A stretch of DNA of 64,000 bases from Effrenium voratum (Eukaryota > Sar > Dinophyceae > Suessiales > Symbiodiniaceae), in assembly GCA_963377175.1 (NCBI GenBank), contig CAUJNA010000591.1, positions 292,501 to 356,500 on the forward strand. Direction: 5' to 3'. The translations under genes were made by a program, and so were the position numbers. Shown in pieces: positions 11,992 through 22,996 of the stretch (the first letter of the stretch is position 1; every line of letters starts with the position of its first letter). Under the pieces are notes generated by a model. It searched no databases. It was not told the DNA's origin and saw only the letters and a program-made list of their open reading frames with translations.

Positions 11992-12166
11992 CTGCCAGCG
12001 CGAAACACCGGAAAGCGCAAGATTAACCTTTTGTGGGTCACTTCGGATCTATGGCCATCCTTAACCTCAGTTTGCCCACCTCTAGGCACTTTAGCGAAAT
12101 GACCAAGGGAAACCAAGTTGCTTCAGGCCGATTCGCTTGCGACGCCCGGGCATTGAGGAGTCCGGC

Positions 12167-12288
12167 CTGGAAGCCTTGAAGCCCAAGTCCAGGAACGCGT
12201 GACCGAAGGGCTCTTCTGGATGCTGAAGCTCATCGCACTGGTACTGTGCTGGGGCCACGTCATCTGCGTGCAACGTCGGGGTAGGCTC
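12167..12288 (-). CDS. Exon of copy A, 122 nt (APAQYQCDELQHPEEPFG)
   Basis: The acceptor is GAGAGAG|G and the donor is TTCCAG|GCCGGA, a GC type shared with copy B. The peptide contains DDVAPAQYQCDELQHPEEPF then GHAFLDLG. The two leftover bases form an Arg codon with the first base of the next exon. Confidence 0.85.
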
Positions 12289-12465
12289 CTCTCTCAAAAA
12301 CGTCGCAAGGGATTTTGGGCAGCTGCATTGTTAGAAAAAATGCAGTAAACAGCTCCTTTCAAAAAAGGTGCGAGGAGTTTTTCATGTCGGGCACAGGAGA
12401 AGTGAAGTAAACAAGTTGCGAAAAGGTGGGCAAAGGGCAGGGTAGGTTGGGGAAGGGGCTAGGTC

Positions 12466-12609
12466 CTCCAACAGCAAGTTCCTCTTGAGAACCGGCCAGC
12501 CGATCTCCACAAAGGCCGTCACCAGCTCCAGGTAAGTGGTGTACTGCGGTAGCTCGATGTCTTCCGGCACGTGCTCTTGCAATAAGCACGTAGCGATTTT
12601 CAGACACTC
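12466..12609 (-). CDS. Exon of copy A, 144 nt (LPQYTTYLELVTAFVE)
   Basis: The acceptor is GGCAAG|G and the inferred donor is TTGGAG|GACCTA, a GA type. Forty-eight whole codons, including LLQEHVPEDIELPQYTTYLE and GWPVLKRNLLLE. One of the best conserved exons between the copies. Confidence 0.85.
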
Positions 12610-13337
12610 CTTGCCAGAAAGGTGGTGCTGGGGATAAAGTCACAGTGATAGCAAACAAAATTCATCTCAGTCAAGTCCGCCGGCGTGTCGGACATTTAAG
12701 AAAGGATACCCTCCCTGCCCGGCGTCTGATGTGGGGGCCCCACCCCCCCACGGACCGCGCGGCAGTTTGGTGACGTTCCACTAAACGTAGTCTTCGGGGA
12801 GGTGTCGCAAAACAGGGGTCCCAGGCTCGATTCCCCCTGCCGGCTCTTTGCCGGTTTGGGGTTCCGCCTTTTGCCGAAAATCTGGAAAAACTCTGTGTTT
12901 TTGGACGTCCTAATTGCGAAAACATTGGAAAAACCATGTTTTTGTTTTGCGGGAAATATTGGGGGGAAAGGGGAAATGCAAGGAAGTGCAAGGAAATGAG
13001 GGGAGGAAATAGGAAGTCGACATGACAGGAAAGCAGCGGGAAATGAAAGGGGAACTGAAAGGGACATGCGAGGGACAGAAATGAAAACAAGGGGAGCGCA
13101 GGGGGAATGAAAGGGACACAAAGCACAAGGAAACCAATCGGCACGACGGGAGATGTAGGGAGATGACTTGCCACGAAAGAACGGGACATGCATGGAAAAT
13201 GAAGCGGACATACCGGGAAAATGTCAGCATGAAGCGGAAATCAAGCAGAAAGCCAGTAGTGAGATGACAGTTCAGGGTCATGAAGGGGCAGTGCCCGGAC
13301 ATCGAGGCAACTCAGGTGGGACGTGACGCTGCAACGC

Positions 13338-13722
<385 letters not shown>

Positions 13723-13937
13723 AGATTGAGGAGAGAGAAGCTTGGGGGGATGGGGAGGATGGGGAGCAGAGGGAGGAAGAAGGAGCAAAGGGAGAGGACA
13801 ATGTCGGCGGACTGAGCCGGAGGCTCTAAAGTGTGTACCCTGATGGTTCCACCAATTTCCCTCCTGGCTGGTTAGTCAATAGTACGGCAGAAACTCGGAT
13901 GCACTTAGGCATAGCAAAACTTCCTTTCGCTCTTCTC

Positions 13938-14192
13938 CTTGATGTGGCTCTGCTTATTCAAAGGGCAGAGTTTCGGCCCCTCTTCCCCCAGCATCTCGTG
14001 AAGCACGGTGTAGAAGCCGCTCACTTTGTCCGACAGCACGGCAAGGTCGCTCGCCAGGAAACCAAAATGGTAGGTGATGTTGGGGTTCGGCGGAGCCGCG
14101 CGGTCGGCGATGAGACCCGTGTAGTTCGTCAAGTTCGTCGTTGCCAGGGGAATGGCTGCTGCCAGCTGTGCATACAAAGGAACTGGAGCCAC
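13938..14192 (-). CDS. Exon of copy A, 255 nt (NLTNYTGLIADRAAPPN)
   Basis: The acceptor is GACAG|G. A GA donor (ATCAAG|GAGAAG) keeps phase 0. The 85 residues include LTNYTGLIADRAAPPNPNIT and FGFLASDLAVLSDKVSGFY. Copy B has three extra in-frame codons near the start of the exon. The function is not recognised. Confidence 0.85.
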
Positions 14193-14300
14193 CTGTCTCA
14201 CTTTGACTGTTGATTCATGTTGATTCCCATTTCAAACATGTTCAAACCTGGGGTTGTTTGCTTTGGGAGCACCCCTTATTTCCCTGTTTGTCGACAGAAC

Positions 14301-14359
14301 CTCTGGTGCGGACTGCGTCAAGTTGGGGTCCTGGGTATGGACCTTGTAGGCAAGAACGC
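14301..14359 (-). CDS. Exon of copy A, 59 nt (VLAYKVHTQDPNLTQSAPE)
   Basis: The acceptor is CCTCAG|G and the donor is GAG|GTTCTG (GT in both copies). The sequence is identical to copy B. It encodes VLAYKVHTQDPNLTQSAPE and joins in phase to the next exon. Confidence 0.85.
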
Positions 14360-14464
14360 CTGAGGAGCAGATGGGTCCGTGACTCTCGCTCTCGCGCCGG
14401 TTGTGCTTTGACCTGGCCCTTTAGGGGGGGGTTTTAAAGGCATCCGCCCGCCTCGGAGAAACAC

Positions 14465-14515
14465 CAGCAACGCCGGCGGGCACAAAGGCCACTTCATTGA
14501 AACCCAAACACCGCG
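14465..14515 (-). CDS. First recognisable exon of copy A (GFNEVAFVPAGVAG)
   Basis: The GT donor (GCTG|GTGTTT) leaves one base that joins the next exon. The peptide contains CLGFNEVAFVPAGVAG. The upstream limit is approximate. Homology to copy B fades over the next 250 bases, so the break of the duplication lies just upstream. Confidence 0.6.
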
Positions 14516-15009
14516 ATGCGGTGTCAGAGACCCGGCATTGTCGAAACTCTTGAGAAATTGCACAAACTGGCCCAAGCCAGAAAGCTGCGGGAGTGTAGCG
14601 CAGGCATCAAAGCAAGCCATACGGAAACCTTGGCAAGCTTAGGGCCAAGTGTATGGCACAGCTTGGCGCACGCGCATTTTGAGGTTCTGTGGCCAGAGTT
14701 GAAATCTCTCAGAAAACACATCAGGGTATACGCCTCATGCAAAACACAAACAGGCCGCTTTCGCCAATTCTTGGATGTAAATCTGTATGTATGAACAGTA
14801 GAGACAGTGGGCGGAAGTTCCAAAACTATGAAAACTTTTGTTATCTGTCTCTTTCCTTCTTGCTTTGCACTGCTTCTGTTCTTTCCATGTTTCTTTTTGT
14901 TGTTCTTTCGTTCTTTCTGCGCGCCGGTTTTGGACTTGCGACGCGCCCGTCCCAGCACAGCCAACTCGCTGCGCCTGTCACGCATTCTGAGCCTGAGTCT
15001 GCAGAAGTG

Positions 15010-15090
15010 CTACTCCTGCCACGAAATCTACACAGGCTGCCAAAGTGCTACGCCTGCCACCAAAATCTCATTCTCGCTCCAACAAAGTGC
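15010..15090. repeat. Short run of AAGTGCTACNCCTGCCAC units
   Basis: Two to three units of the satellite that is expanded at 43,480-43,700 and 44,940-45,360. Confidence 0.6.
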
Positions 15091-15499
15091 GGTGCCACGC
15101 AATCCGCGCCTCAGCTTGCGCCTGTCACGCAAAACTGCGTGCGCATCTGCGCTAATGGGCCCGCTCCCGGTTCCAAACCCGTTCCGAAACCGCTCCACGC
15201 TACTTTCACGCCGACAGAAATATGGCAATTTTTTGCCTCGACCTTGTAGATCAGCATGGTGCACGACTACTACTTTCACTTGCACGGCAAAGTTTTCAAC
15301 TGCGTGTCAAAACAAAGGTTTATTTCTGCTCGAGTGAATCGTGTGCGTGTACACTCGTCCGCTCTCCCGCACTTGAACAGTCCTCTCGCACACTCGCACG
15401 CCCTATTCGCACGATCCACTCGCGCGCTCGTCAAAAAGCTACCAGTAAAGTGTTTGGCAAGTCTGCCTTAAAAACCTGCTTACAACCTCTTGGCACCAG

Positions 15500-16215
15500 C
15501 GACCCGGCAGATAAGTCAGACAACTGTCTATTCGCCAAACTTGCGTATTCGGTCTATTTCGTGATTGTCTATACGGGCAACACTCTTGACTATTAGTTAG
15601 AACTTGTTCTGTCTACGCGGTAGTTTGTTCAGTTGTTTGCTGGGCGCGGAAATAGCTGAATTAGGCTAAACTCATTCTGCCTATTCGGCCGAAATTTTGG
15701 TCTAATTCATGTTTTAGACAAACCTAAAAAACCCGAAGTTTCCTCGAAACTTCTTATGAACTGCTGGTGGCTCATTCGCAGTCTTGGACAAGCCAAATTC
15801 CCCGCACTTTCCTTAAAGTTTTCCTCCAGCTAGTGAGTGGTTCTAAAAGCAACACGGCCAGCCAGCTCGCCAAAAGGCAGTGCCGGGCAGCTTGTTGCGC
15901 CCTGAGGCAAACCTACCCTGCCAAGGGAAATCACAAGCAACAAGCCAAACTTTCCTCGTTTTTGCCCGCAGTTTTGTCGCACTTTGCGTAGATCTAAAAC
16001 TATGAAGTCGGTCTATTCTACTCAAAAATCTGGTGATTCGGTAGATGTTCTCTGTCGATTTGGTAGACTTTTATGCTGTTAGTTTAATTTCGGGGCTACG
16101 TTTTAGACGGCTTTTTTCGGTCTACACGGATTCTGCCCGGGACTCTAATTTTGATCTCTTCCATGATTTCGGGATTCGGCCGGTTTTTGTCTAACCTGGT
16201 CTATTCGGTAAGTGT
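15500..16215. repeat. Degenerate GTCTATTCGGT repeats
   Basis: Scattered GTCTATTCGG, TTTAGAC and GATTCGGTAGA motifs, a decayed minisatellite. No gene is seen. Confidence 0.45.
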
Positions 16216-16594
16216 TGTGCCCCACTTGCGCCAACATGGGTGCAGGATAAGGATGCACCATTTGTGCCAGCGTGAGCATGCTTATTCTCACTTGTGCCAG
16301 CATGGCACAGTGCTTGTGGATGCACCTGAGCATATTTAGCATCGTTTGTCCTAGAATTTTTGCAGTGCTGTGGATGCGCTCTAGCATGTCGAGTTATCAT
16401 TTGTGTCAGAATGCGCGCCGCGGTTGCGAGCGCGCTTGAGCCTGTTTATGTTCATTGGCGCCAGGGCGCAGTGGCGCCCGCAACTGTGAAGCGTGGCGCT
16501 AAGGCTGGGCTGGGGTTGCTGGCGCTGGGCCAGCCCGATCCTTTCCAGGTTCTTTGGCCCCAGCTGCTGCCCCAGCCCCCTTCCAAACCAGCTC

Positions 16595-16672
16595 AGGCAT
16601 TTCGGCGCCAACTCACTCGCACAAAACGCCACACTTCAAGACAAACCAAAACACAGTACCTCAAGGCCGAGG
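16595..16672. repeat. Dispersed repeat shared with 31,888-31,965
   Basis: About 78 bases, including CACACTTCAAGACAAACCAA and ACACAGTACCTCAAGGC, are present in both places in the same orientation. Confidence 0.75.
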
Positions 16673-16879
16673 TGAGCGTTTATAATTAGACCCCCATCTT
16701 GCGGACACAAAAGTTAGTATTGCCAATGCTCGATCTTAGATTGCCACTGCCAAATTCAGCGCTGCCAATGCCGTTGAGTTTGGCAATACGAATTCTAGAG
16801 TAGTCAATGCTCAATCTTGCCTTCCCAACACTAAACTCAGCATGTCCACTCGGTCCACTCCTACATGTGATTTTGCCCA

Positions 16880-16992
16880 ACCCTCAACCCTAAACCTTAC
16901 ACCTAAACCATAAAACTGAACCCCAAACCTGAACCCTAAACGTAAACCCTAAACCGGAACCCCGAAAACTGCATCCCAAGCCTAAACCCTGG
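16880..16992. repeat. Degenerate telomere-type CCCTAAA repeats
   Basis: About a dozen variants of AACCCTAAACC, ACCTAAACC and ACCCCAAACC in a row. Similar short runs are at 18,098-18,128 and 57,382-57,412. Confidence 0.75.
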
Positions 16993-17000
16993 ACGTCGGA

Positions 17001-18080
17001 GGCCATTTCTGAAATGGCCTAGTACCCCTCGGCCATTTTAAGAAAATGCTCGGCCATTTGTGGGTCTTCACCAACGGCCTATTAAGGAACATCAAACGGC
17101 CAATTCTGAAATGGCTCTTAGGTATGGCATTGCTTTGCGATTCAGCGCGCTTCAGTGGGTTGGGGTTGCCTTTTGAAGGTCTTGGCCAATAGCTCTGAGA
17201 GCTTTTCAGCAAGGCAAACTACATTTTTACAAACCCTGGGCGTCCTCGCCCATGTCTTAAAAGGCCTAGGTACCCTCGACCATTCTAAAAAAACGCTGGA
17301 TCATTTTAGGGTCCTTACAAACCTCTGTTTAAAATTCGTCGAGCGGCATTTTCCGAAATGGCTGTTGTCATGGCCCGGCAGCCAGGAGCCTTGTGTGTTA
17401 TGTGAGCTTGGTCGGCTTAACCCTGTCTCTCTTACGTGTGCGTGTTGGCGCAATGGGCGTCTTACAGCAGTCTCGGAGAAGCTGGAGCGTGAACAAAGCG
17501 TGGACAAAGCGTGGAAGAGCCATTTGTGGGCGTGGAAAAGCCATTTCTGGGAGTGGAACATCCATTTAGGGGAGTGGACAAACCGTGGACATCCCGCCGC
17601 ATGCCACCTCAGCCTGAAAGGCATGCAAGTTAAAGTGGCGGAGCTGAAGTCTACAGAGCTCAACTGCGCGACTTTTCAAAGACAAAAGGCGATTCCAAAC
17701 GAGCCTAGCTTGAACACGGGCTTGCGTAATGGCTGGACTACGGCCGCGGTAGCTTATTGGCTAACATCGAGCTCCACAAATGGTTGCCCCAGGCTAGTGA
17801 AAACGCGGGTTTGTCTTTTTTAGGTCCTTCGACAAACAGCCAGTCAAAGGAATTTGGAAGTTCAGGGATTCAACTTCTGACTTGGCTAATGTGAGCTTGG
17901 GGCCTATATGATTGCCAGCTTTGTGTGGGGGGGGGTCTTGCTTATTGGCCATCATGGTAGTCCAGAAATGTGGTTTTACTTATTGGCCAACATGGGAATC
18001 CAGAAATGGCTCTTCGGAGCCAGTGAAAACATGCATTCTTGCCACAAATGGCTCTTCGACAAACGGCCGTTTCTGAAAAG
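17001..18080. repeat. GGCCATTT palindrome repeats
   Basis: Starts with GGCCATTTCTGAAATGGCC, a perfect palindrome around one base (17,001-17,019), followed by many half-copies (CGGCCATTTTAAG, AGCCATTTGTGGG, AAATGGCTCTTCG). No coding region is supported inside. Confidence 0.65.
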
Positions 18081-18133
18081 GCCTTTTGAATTCCAGGGTA
18101 AACCCCAAACTCAAACCCTAAACCTGGACGATT

Positions 18134-19103
18134 CTAACCAAGAGGTAAGCGAAACTCACAAAACAAGCTCCAAGATCTCATCTTGGAGTCAACCCGACTG
18201 ACTCTGCATGAAAACCTGCGGCTTTGGCCGACGCTTGCAACCCTAGTCCTACCGATCCACCCTTCACCAGAGCGTAGTACCCTGATAGGGCAATTGTTGA
18301 CTGCACGTTTGCTTGCGTGCTTCAAAACGTGCTCGCCATACAAAGCGATCATACCTGTCGTAGACCGACAGGTGACCACATCGCCTGCGTCGGAGACGAT
18401 TTGGACTCGCAGTTTCGATGGCTTTGCCTGTCTCGAAAACACTTGGCTAATATCAGGCTTCTTGACCAAATATGCATAGCCGCTTCAAGTCTTGCAGAGA
18501 TGCCTCAGTCGGTGCAACCATCTTCCTTGAAAGGTTCTTCACAGCATGACTCAAATCAGGCCTGTCCTGGCTCAGATATGCTGCTCGCATAACACACGAC
18601 CGATACATGGATGCCATGTCCTTCCGAAGAAGTGGACTGTTGGCCTCCATCATCTCATCCACAGACTTCTTCACATCAGGTGTCTCCACACCCTTTGCGC
18701 TAGCCATGCCAAGCTGTTGAACTAGTAGATCAACATGCCGTCTGTCAGGTTCCAAGAAAATGACACTAGATCCTTGGTGAACTCCACAACGGATCAAACG
18801 ATTCAAGAAGTGAACCTCCTTGTCGTCGCAGACTTCGTGTCCCAAAGTTCCGAGCCATTTCCACTCATTCGCAGTCTTGAGGATATTCAAACGCTGAAGG
18901 GCGTCTTGATCTCCCAATGCCATGAAGTCATCCCCTGGCAGAAAACAGAACCATTGGAGCGTCGCTTCGTGTAGTGAGCTTGCCAAATAGCCGGTGCGTC
19001 CCGCGTACCACACATCGACTTCTTCAGCAAAAAAAAAGTGTGGAAAACACAGGGCTACGGAAGAAGACCCTCTGCGCACTTTTCTGGATCTCATCAGGGC
19101 CAA
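18134..19103 (-). pseudogene. Ty1/copia-type reverse transcriptase and RNase H fragment
   Basis: The frame contains the RT active-site region as LPGDDFMALGDQDALQRL, then LGMASAKGVETPDVKKS and YLSQDRPDLSHAVKNLSRKM. These are characteristic of the RT to RNase H junction of copia polyproteins. After a stop near 18,453 the homology resumes in another frame with VSDAGDVVTCRSTTGMI, an RNase H-like block. The usual SSGEAEYY motif is degenerate. No integrase, gag or LTR was found. Flanking direct repeats of about 50 bases (18,186-18,235 and 19,230-19,280) are described separately. Confidence 0.75.
18186..18235. repeat. Direct repeat flanking the copia fragment, left
   Basis: GAGTCAACCC.ACTGACTC..C then AAAACCTG.GGCTTTGGCCGA matches 19,230-19,280 in direct orientation at about 85-90 percent. 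Confidence 0.7.
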
Positions 19104-19229
19104 CTTTTAGGCTCATCGGAAATGGATATCTGGGTCGCAAAAACAACTGGTGGGATCACATGTTTGGCCGTATCAATAAGCTGTTGGGCAATTGGCCGCA
19201 AAGAATTCGGCCAGCTTAAGACCAATGAT

Positions 19230-19280
19230 TTGAGTCAACCCACTGACTCCGCCTAAAAACCTGGGGCTTTGGCCGAAGGT
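19230..19280. repeat. Direct repeat flanking the copia fragment, right
   Basis: Partner of 18,186-18,235. Too long for a target duplication and too short for an intact LTR. Confidence 0.7.
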
Positions 19281-19933
19281 TTCGCAAATGAGTATTTGCA
19301 AGTCACCAATCTCCTAGCTCGCATGCTGCAAGCTGTCCAAGGCGGCGGAGACCCTCCACAACCATTCCGAGCACGCAACTTTGATTCACCGCAGCTCCGC
19401 ACAATCTTAAGAGGCCCGCTGAAACTGAGTGATGCATGCCAAATGGCAAACAGGAGACACAAATGCCTCATCCCACATTCGCATTCGCCGAATTCGCCGA
19501 ATTCGCAATGCGCCTCGATCCATTCGGCACCCCTCAGCGGCAATCGTTGCCGCCGGTTTGCAGGTTCATGTTGCAGCACATCTGGGAGATGCCTCCTCCA
19601 AAGGCCTCCCAGGTTGGGACATCCGGGAACCAGAGCTTCCTAGGGGGGAGCCAACAAAAAACAAAAGCCACCAAACTGCACAGAGCCCTTTTCATGCTTT
19701 GGGGCGGTCAAAGCACTGTTGTTTAAGCAGACCCCCGCAGATTCCTTTAGCCATGGTGCTTGTAAGGGAATCGGTCGGTCTGGTGTTTAAATTGAAATTA
19801 AAACAAGAAGGACAATATGAGTTGGGAAATGCCCATCTTCTTTGCCTCGCTTCCGAATACTTCGGTTGTCAAAATAGGAGAGCGTCCCCAAAACGTCGGG
19901 TATCTGTTGGTTTCTCAGTACCGCACCCCCTAA

Positions 19934-20049
19934 ATGGCTGTGGGTCAAAACCAATGGTACCATTTTTGGGGTAGGTGTACCACCCATTTTAGTCTTTTTT
20001 AGTGGGGATTCGGATGTTCACTGAAGGTACGGGATTTTGACCCATGGCG
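19934..20049. mobile_element. TIR element family 2, diverged core
   Basis: Ends ATGGCTGTGGGTCAAAACC and GGGATTTTGACCCATGGC. The core differs from the other members but shares a GATTCGGATGTTCACTG-like motif with 46,660-46,765. Confidence 0.5.
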
Positions 20050-20182
20050 AAAAAAAGGCCACATCCACAGGTCGCAACCAAATCTAATCCCGAAGTCCTG
20101 TGCGCAGGTTGCTGAGCCCAATGTGGCCCCGAAGGGACAAGCGGCAGTGACCATGGGGATGTTCACCTGGGTTGCTCTTCCC

Positions 20183-20212
20183 TCACTCACTCACTCACTC
20201 ACTCACTCACTC
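20183..20212. repeat. (CACT)n microsatellite
   Basis: About seven exact CACT units. Confidence 0.9.
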
Positions 20213-20368
20213 AAGTTCGCACGGGGCCTCTGTGGGCGCAGCTGATTTATTGGGGGGGGGGAGGGCAAAAACGGCAACAATGCTCTGCCCTGAGCAAATG
20301 GAGTCCAAACAGTCCAACCTTTCCAGTGTCAGTGGACAAGCCAGTTCTTGCCAAAAGGTCTAAGCTTG

Positions 20369-20465
20369 GTTGCTGTTGACCCCCCTGCAAAAAGTTTAAC
20401 TTGTTGGGGGGTTAGTGTTGAACACCCCTTTATTTCAACCAAGAAGTTAAAGTCTAAAGATCCAA
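20369..20465. repeat. Dispersed monomer of the 150-bp family, diverged
   Basis: Contains GGTTGCTGTTGACCCCCCTG, AAAAAGTTTAACTTG and AAGTCTAAAGATCCAACC. Related monomers are at 22,278-22,380, 23,286-23,400, 26,204-26,295 and 40,520-40,600. Confidence 0.65.
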
Positions 20466-20479
20466 CCAAATAACAAGTT

Positions 20480-20589
20480 TCAGGTCACACCAAAGGCCAG
20501 CCATGCGGCCGACCCGATGAGCGCCACCACGATGTACGCCGTGCAGCCGGCCACGTTGCAGCCGACCCCGCCGCCCAGGCCAACACCAG
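20480..20589 (-). CDS. Terminal exon of copy B: C-terminal hydrophobic segment and stop
   Basis: The open frame ends at TGA (20,480-20,482). It reads GVGCNVAGCTAYIVVALIGS then AAWLAFGVT, about 23 hydrophobic residues with only three residues after them. This is typical of a C-terminal membrane anchor. The acceptor GCTGAG| is tentative. The matching position in copy A is base 1 of the window, so its terminal exon is not visible. Confidence 0.55.
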
Positions 20590-20934
20590 CTCAGCCGCAG
20601 AATTCGTCGCGCGATACGGGTCGGGGGTTTAGAAGGGGTGATGTCTTGTGAAATGGTGGGCCCGTTTGTTTGGGACATGGGTTCATGTGGTGGGTTCGCT
20701 TTCGCTTGGTGAGGGAGGGTGTTGGGCTCTTGTTTTTGGTGGAAGTGGCGGACAGCCAATCCTCTTCTTGGGCTTATTTGGTGAACATATTCCTTGGGAG
20801 GGGGGGAATTTGAGGGGAAAAAGGATATTTTATTTTATTTTAAGTGGGAAATGAGTGGTGGACCCATGACTTTTTGAGGGAATTCTGGGAAAAGCCTCAT
20901 CTTTACGTTGTTTTGGAGGCATTTTTCCACTTAC

Positions 20935-20997
20935 CTGCAACCAGAGAACGTGTTTGATGGTAAAAGCATGGCTTCCGCAATTTGCAGCACCAGAATT
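20935..20997 (-). pseudogene. Penultimate exon of copy B with a 1-nt deletion
   Basis: The acceptor is CTTCAG| and the donor is CAG|GTAAGT, both intact and equivalent to 309-372 in copy A. It is 63 nt instead of 64: one T is missing within the CCATTGTTTTT tract. The frame ILVLQIAEA shifts after that point. Either the copy B 3' end is non-functional or the tract is an assembly error. Confidence 0.5.
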
Positions 20998-21201
20998 CTG
21001 AAGGAGACCACACTTTGACCGCCTGCTCCCAAAGATGGCTTTCTTGGCAAGCCTTTTCCACACAGCCCCTTGCCAGAAGCTTAACGAAGTCGTGCTTCAG
21101 GCCGCCAGCTACCGGAAAAAAAAAAACAAGTAAAAGTAAAAACGATCTGGGATACCTTCACCAGACATTGCCAAACTAGCCTGGAAAAACTTTGTGCTAG
21201 A

Positions 21202-21321
21202 CTAGGTCCTCCAGTAGAGAGGTTAGAACAAGGGTACCATTTTTTTCTGCAGTCTATTTTAGTAGGGGAACCCTCCCAACCAAAAAAAAAAGGTGAGAAA
21301 GGGCACTACTGGGGGACCTCG
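21202..21321. mobile_element. TIR element family 1, copy in gene B
   Basis: About 120 bp. On the minus strand the inner start is GTCCCCCAGTAGTG, at the exon boundary GAG|GT, and the far end is CTACTGGAGGACCTAG. The ends are inverted repeats of each other. It shares its interior (TCTATTTTAGTAGGG and GGGTACC motifs) with 42,483-42,596. It is absent from copy A at the matching site. Confidence 0.7.
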
Positions 21322-21462
21322 AACGAGTCCTTCACCACCCGAGTCTCGCTGGCGGTCGAGGCTCTCCACGTGAGCTTCGCGGTGGCGCCCACCGCAAAGC
21401 CAAAGTCCAAGGAGATGAAAGCGACGGGCGGCTGGCCTCGAAGGGAAATGCGAGGGTTTTCC
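21318..21462 (-). CDS. Exon of copy B ending at a TIR-element donor
   Basis: The acceptor is GAAG|G. The peptide includes RISLRGQPPVAFISLDFGF, then KLTWRASTASETRVVKDSFE. The donor is GAG|GTCCCC, supplied by the first bases of the TIR element at 21,202-21,321. Copy A lacks both the element and the last twelve codons. High third-position GC in the extra codons suggests that they are coding. Confidence 0.6.
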
Positions 21463-22425
21463 CTTCAGCATGGAGCCCAAAAAGACCAAGCTGGAGCCAA
21501 AAAAGACCAAGCTGGAGCCCAAAAAGACCAAGCTGGAGCCAAAAAAGACCGTTCCCCAGAAGCTTCCTCTCGAAGTTTTGGGTGAAAGGTTCATCTGCTG
21601 GAGAGTATGTTCATTCTTGTCAAGGAATGGCAACAAGCATGTTGCGCACACCGTTTCCGAGGTTGAACACGTGCTTTCCAAGGCAAACAGCCGAACGGAG
21701 CGTCCCTTGTCAAAGACAAGCAGAAGGGTGTTGGTCAAGCAATAGTGAATTCATCCATGGTTGCATTGGGTTGGGCCAATTACTTTCAGCATGCTTATTC
21801 AGGTTTGGCTTTCCTGGGAGGCGCGCCCTTTTTGAGGATCCCCTTTTCGTTTTGCTTCAAAGGGAAAAGGAACGCCGAAGCCATTTCCGGGGGGTCCGAA
21901 GTCGAAATTTTGAACACATACACAAAAGGGGCCGGAAATGGTTGCTTTTGACAAGGGGGACGTTGTCCAAATTAGGCGCCCTCTCTGCCTCTCTGGCATT
22001 TCCTTCAAACGCCTTTCCGCCTCAAAACGATACCAGAGTGGAAGGGACACTTGATCTCTTTTACAGAGCTGGGGCTTTCATCACTGATCTGCAAAAAACC
22101 GGCAACTTTCTGAACCAGTGGAACCCATCTATTTCCAACCGCCTTGCCGATATACGAACCCCTCTGGGTTCAACCCGCAGGAGGTTTTGAGAACAAAGCG
22201 AACGCCCATCGCTTTGGACCAACTTGTCCATTACATCACCTATACATGCCGTTATTAAAGAACATTAGATAAAGGACTTGGTTGCTGTTGACCCCCCCGC
22301 AAAAAGTTTAACTTTTTGGGGGCCTAGTGGAACACTGCTTGATTTCTCAAAAAAAAAACAACTAAAGATCCAACCCAACAACAATTAAGAAGAAGGATCA
22401 AAATAAAAACAACGATGACGCCATC

Positions 22426-22510
22426 GCCTTGGACCAGCTTGTCCAGGCTCTGCCCAGAGCCGGAAGAGAGGCCCATGCTCAGACTCACCGCGCCAGGGAC
22501 TACCTCGTAC
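22426..22510 (-). CDS. Exon of copy B (VVPGAVSLSMGLSSGSG)
   Basis: 85 nt, matching 1,007-1,091. The acceptor is CCCAG|G. The peptide is YEVVPGAVSLSMGLSSGSGQ then SLDKLVQG. Differences from copy A are mainly synonymous. Confidence 0.65.
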
Positions 22511-22689
22511 CTGGGTTTTGGGACTTCGAAAATTCCGCGCTCCCAGATACACTTGCATAGGTGTTTAAATCCTGACTTCAGCTGGACGCCCAAAATGGTA
22601 CTTGAAACGGCGGTGGTCCTGCCGGTGTCCCTTTAAAAAACCACGGGGAAAAACACGGTGCCCTTCAAACAAATACTCCACCCAGCTGC

Positions 22690-22805
22690 AACAAGTGTGC
22701 ATAGATGTCCTTCTTAGTTGTTCTGCTTAAAAATAGAAGGCCCTGGTTTACCTGGCGGTTCAATCATCTACCAGGGCCATCTATTTTCCAAAAAAAACAC
22801 ATGGT
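22690..22805. mobile_element. TIR element family 4, diverged
   Basis: Contains CATAGATGTCCTTCTTAG, AATAGAAGGCCCTGG and CCAGGGCCATCTATTTTCC in the same order as 47,150-47,258. Outer ends are degraded. Confidence 0.5.
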
Positions 22806-22876
22806 TAATTTGTAGAGGTCGCTTGGTCTGTTCACTAATGAAAGGTTGCAGGTCGTATGGGCAAGGTGCGAGTAGC

Positions 22877-22934
22877 CCGTGCTGGTGAACTCCGCGGCAG
22901 TGCCAATGCAAGCCAGGGCTGCACAGGGAAATCG
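22877..22934 (-). CDS. Exon of copy B, 58 nt
   Basis: Identical in length and nearly in sequence to 1,306-1,363, with acceptor ATCAG|. It reads AISLCSPGLHWHCRGVHQH in the joined frame. The conservation exceeds that of the flanking intron sequence. Confidence 0.5.
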
Positions 22935-22996
22935 CTGATGTCAGGTTGGTCTGGGGAAACCAAAAGAACACCCAAACTTGGGTTCTCAATCTTTCA

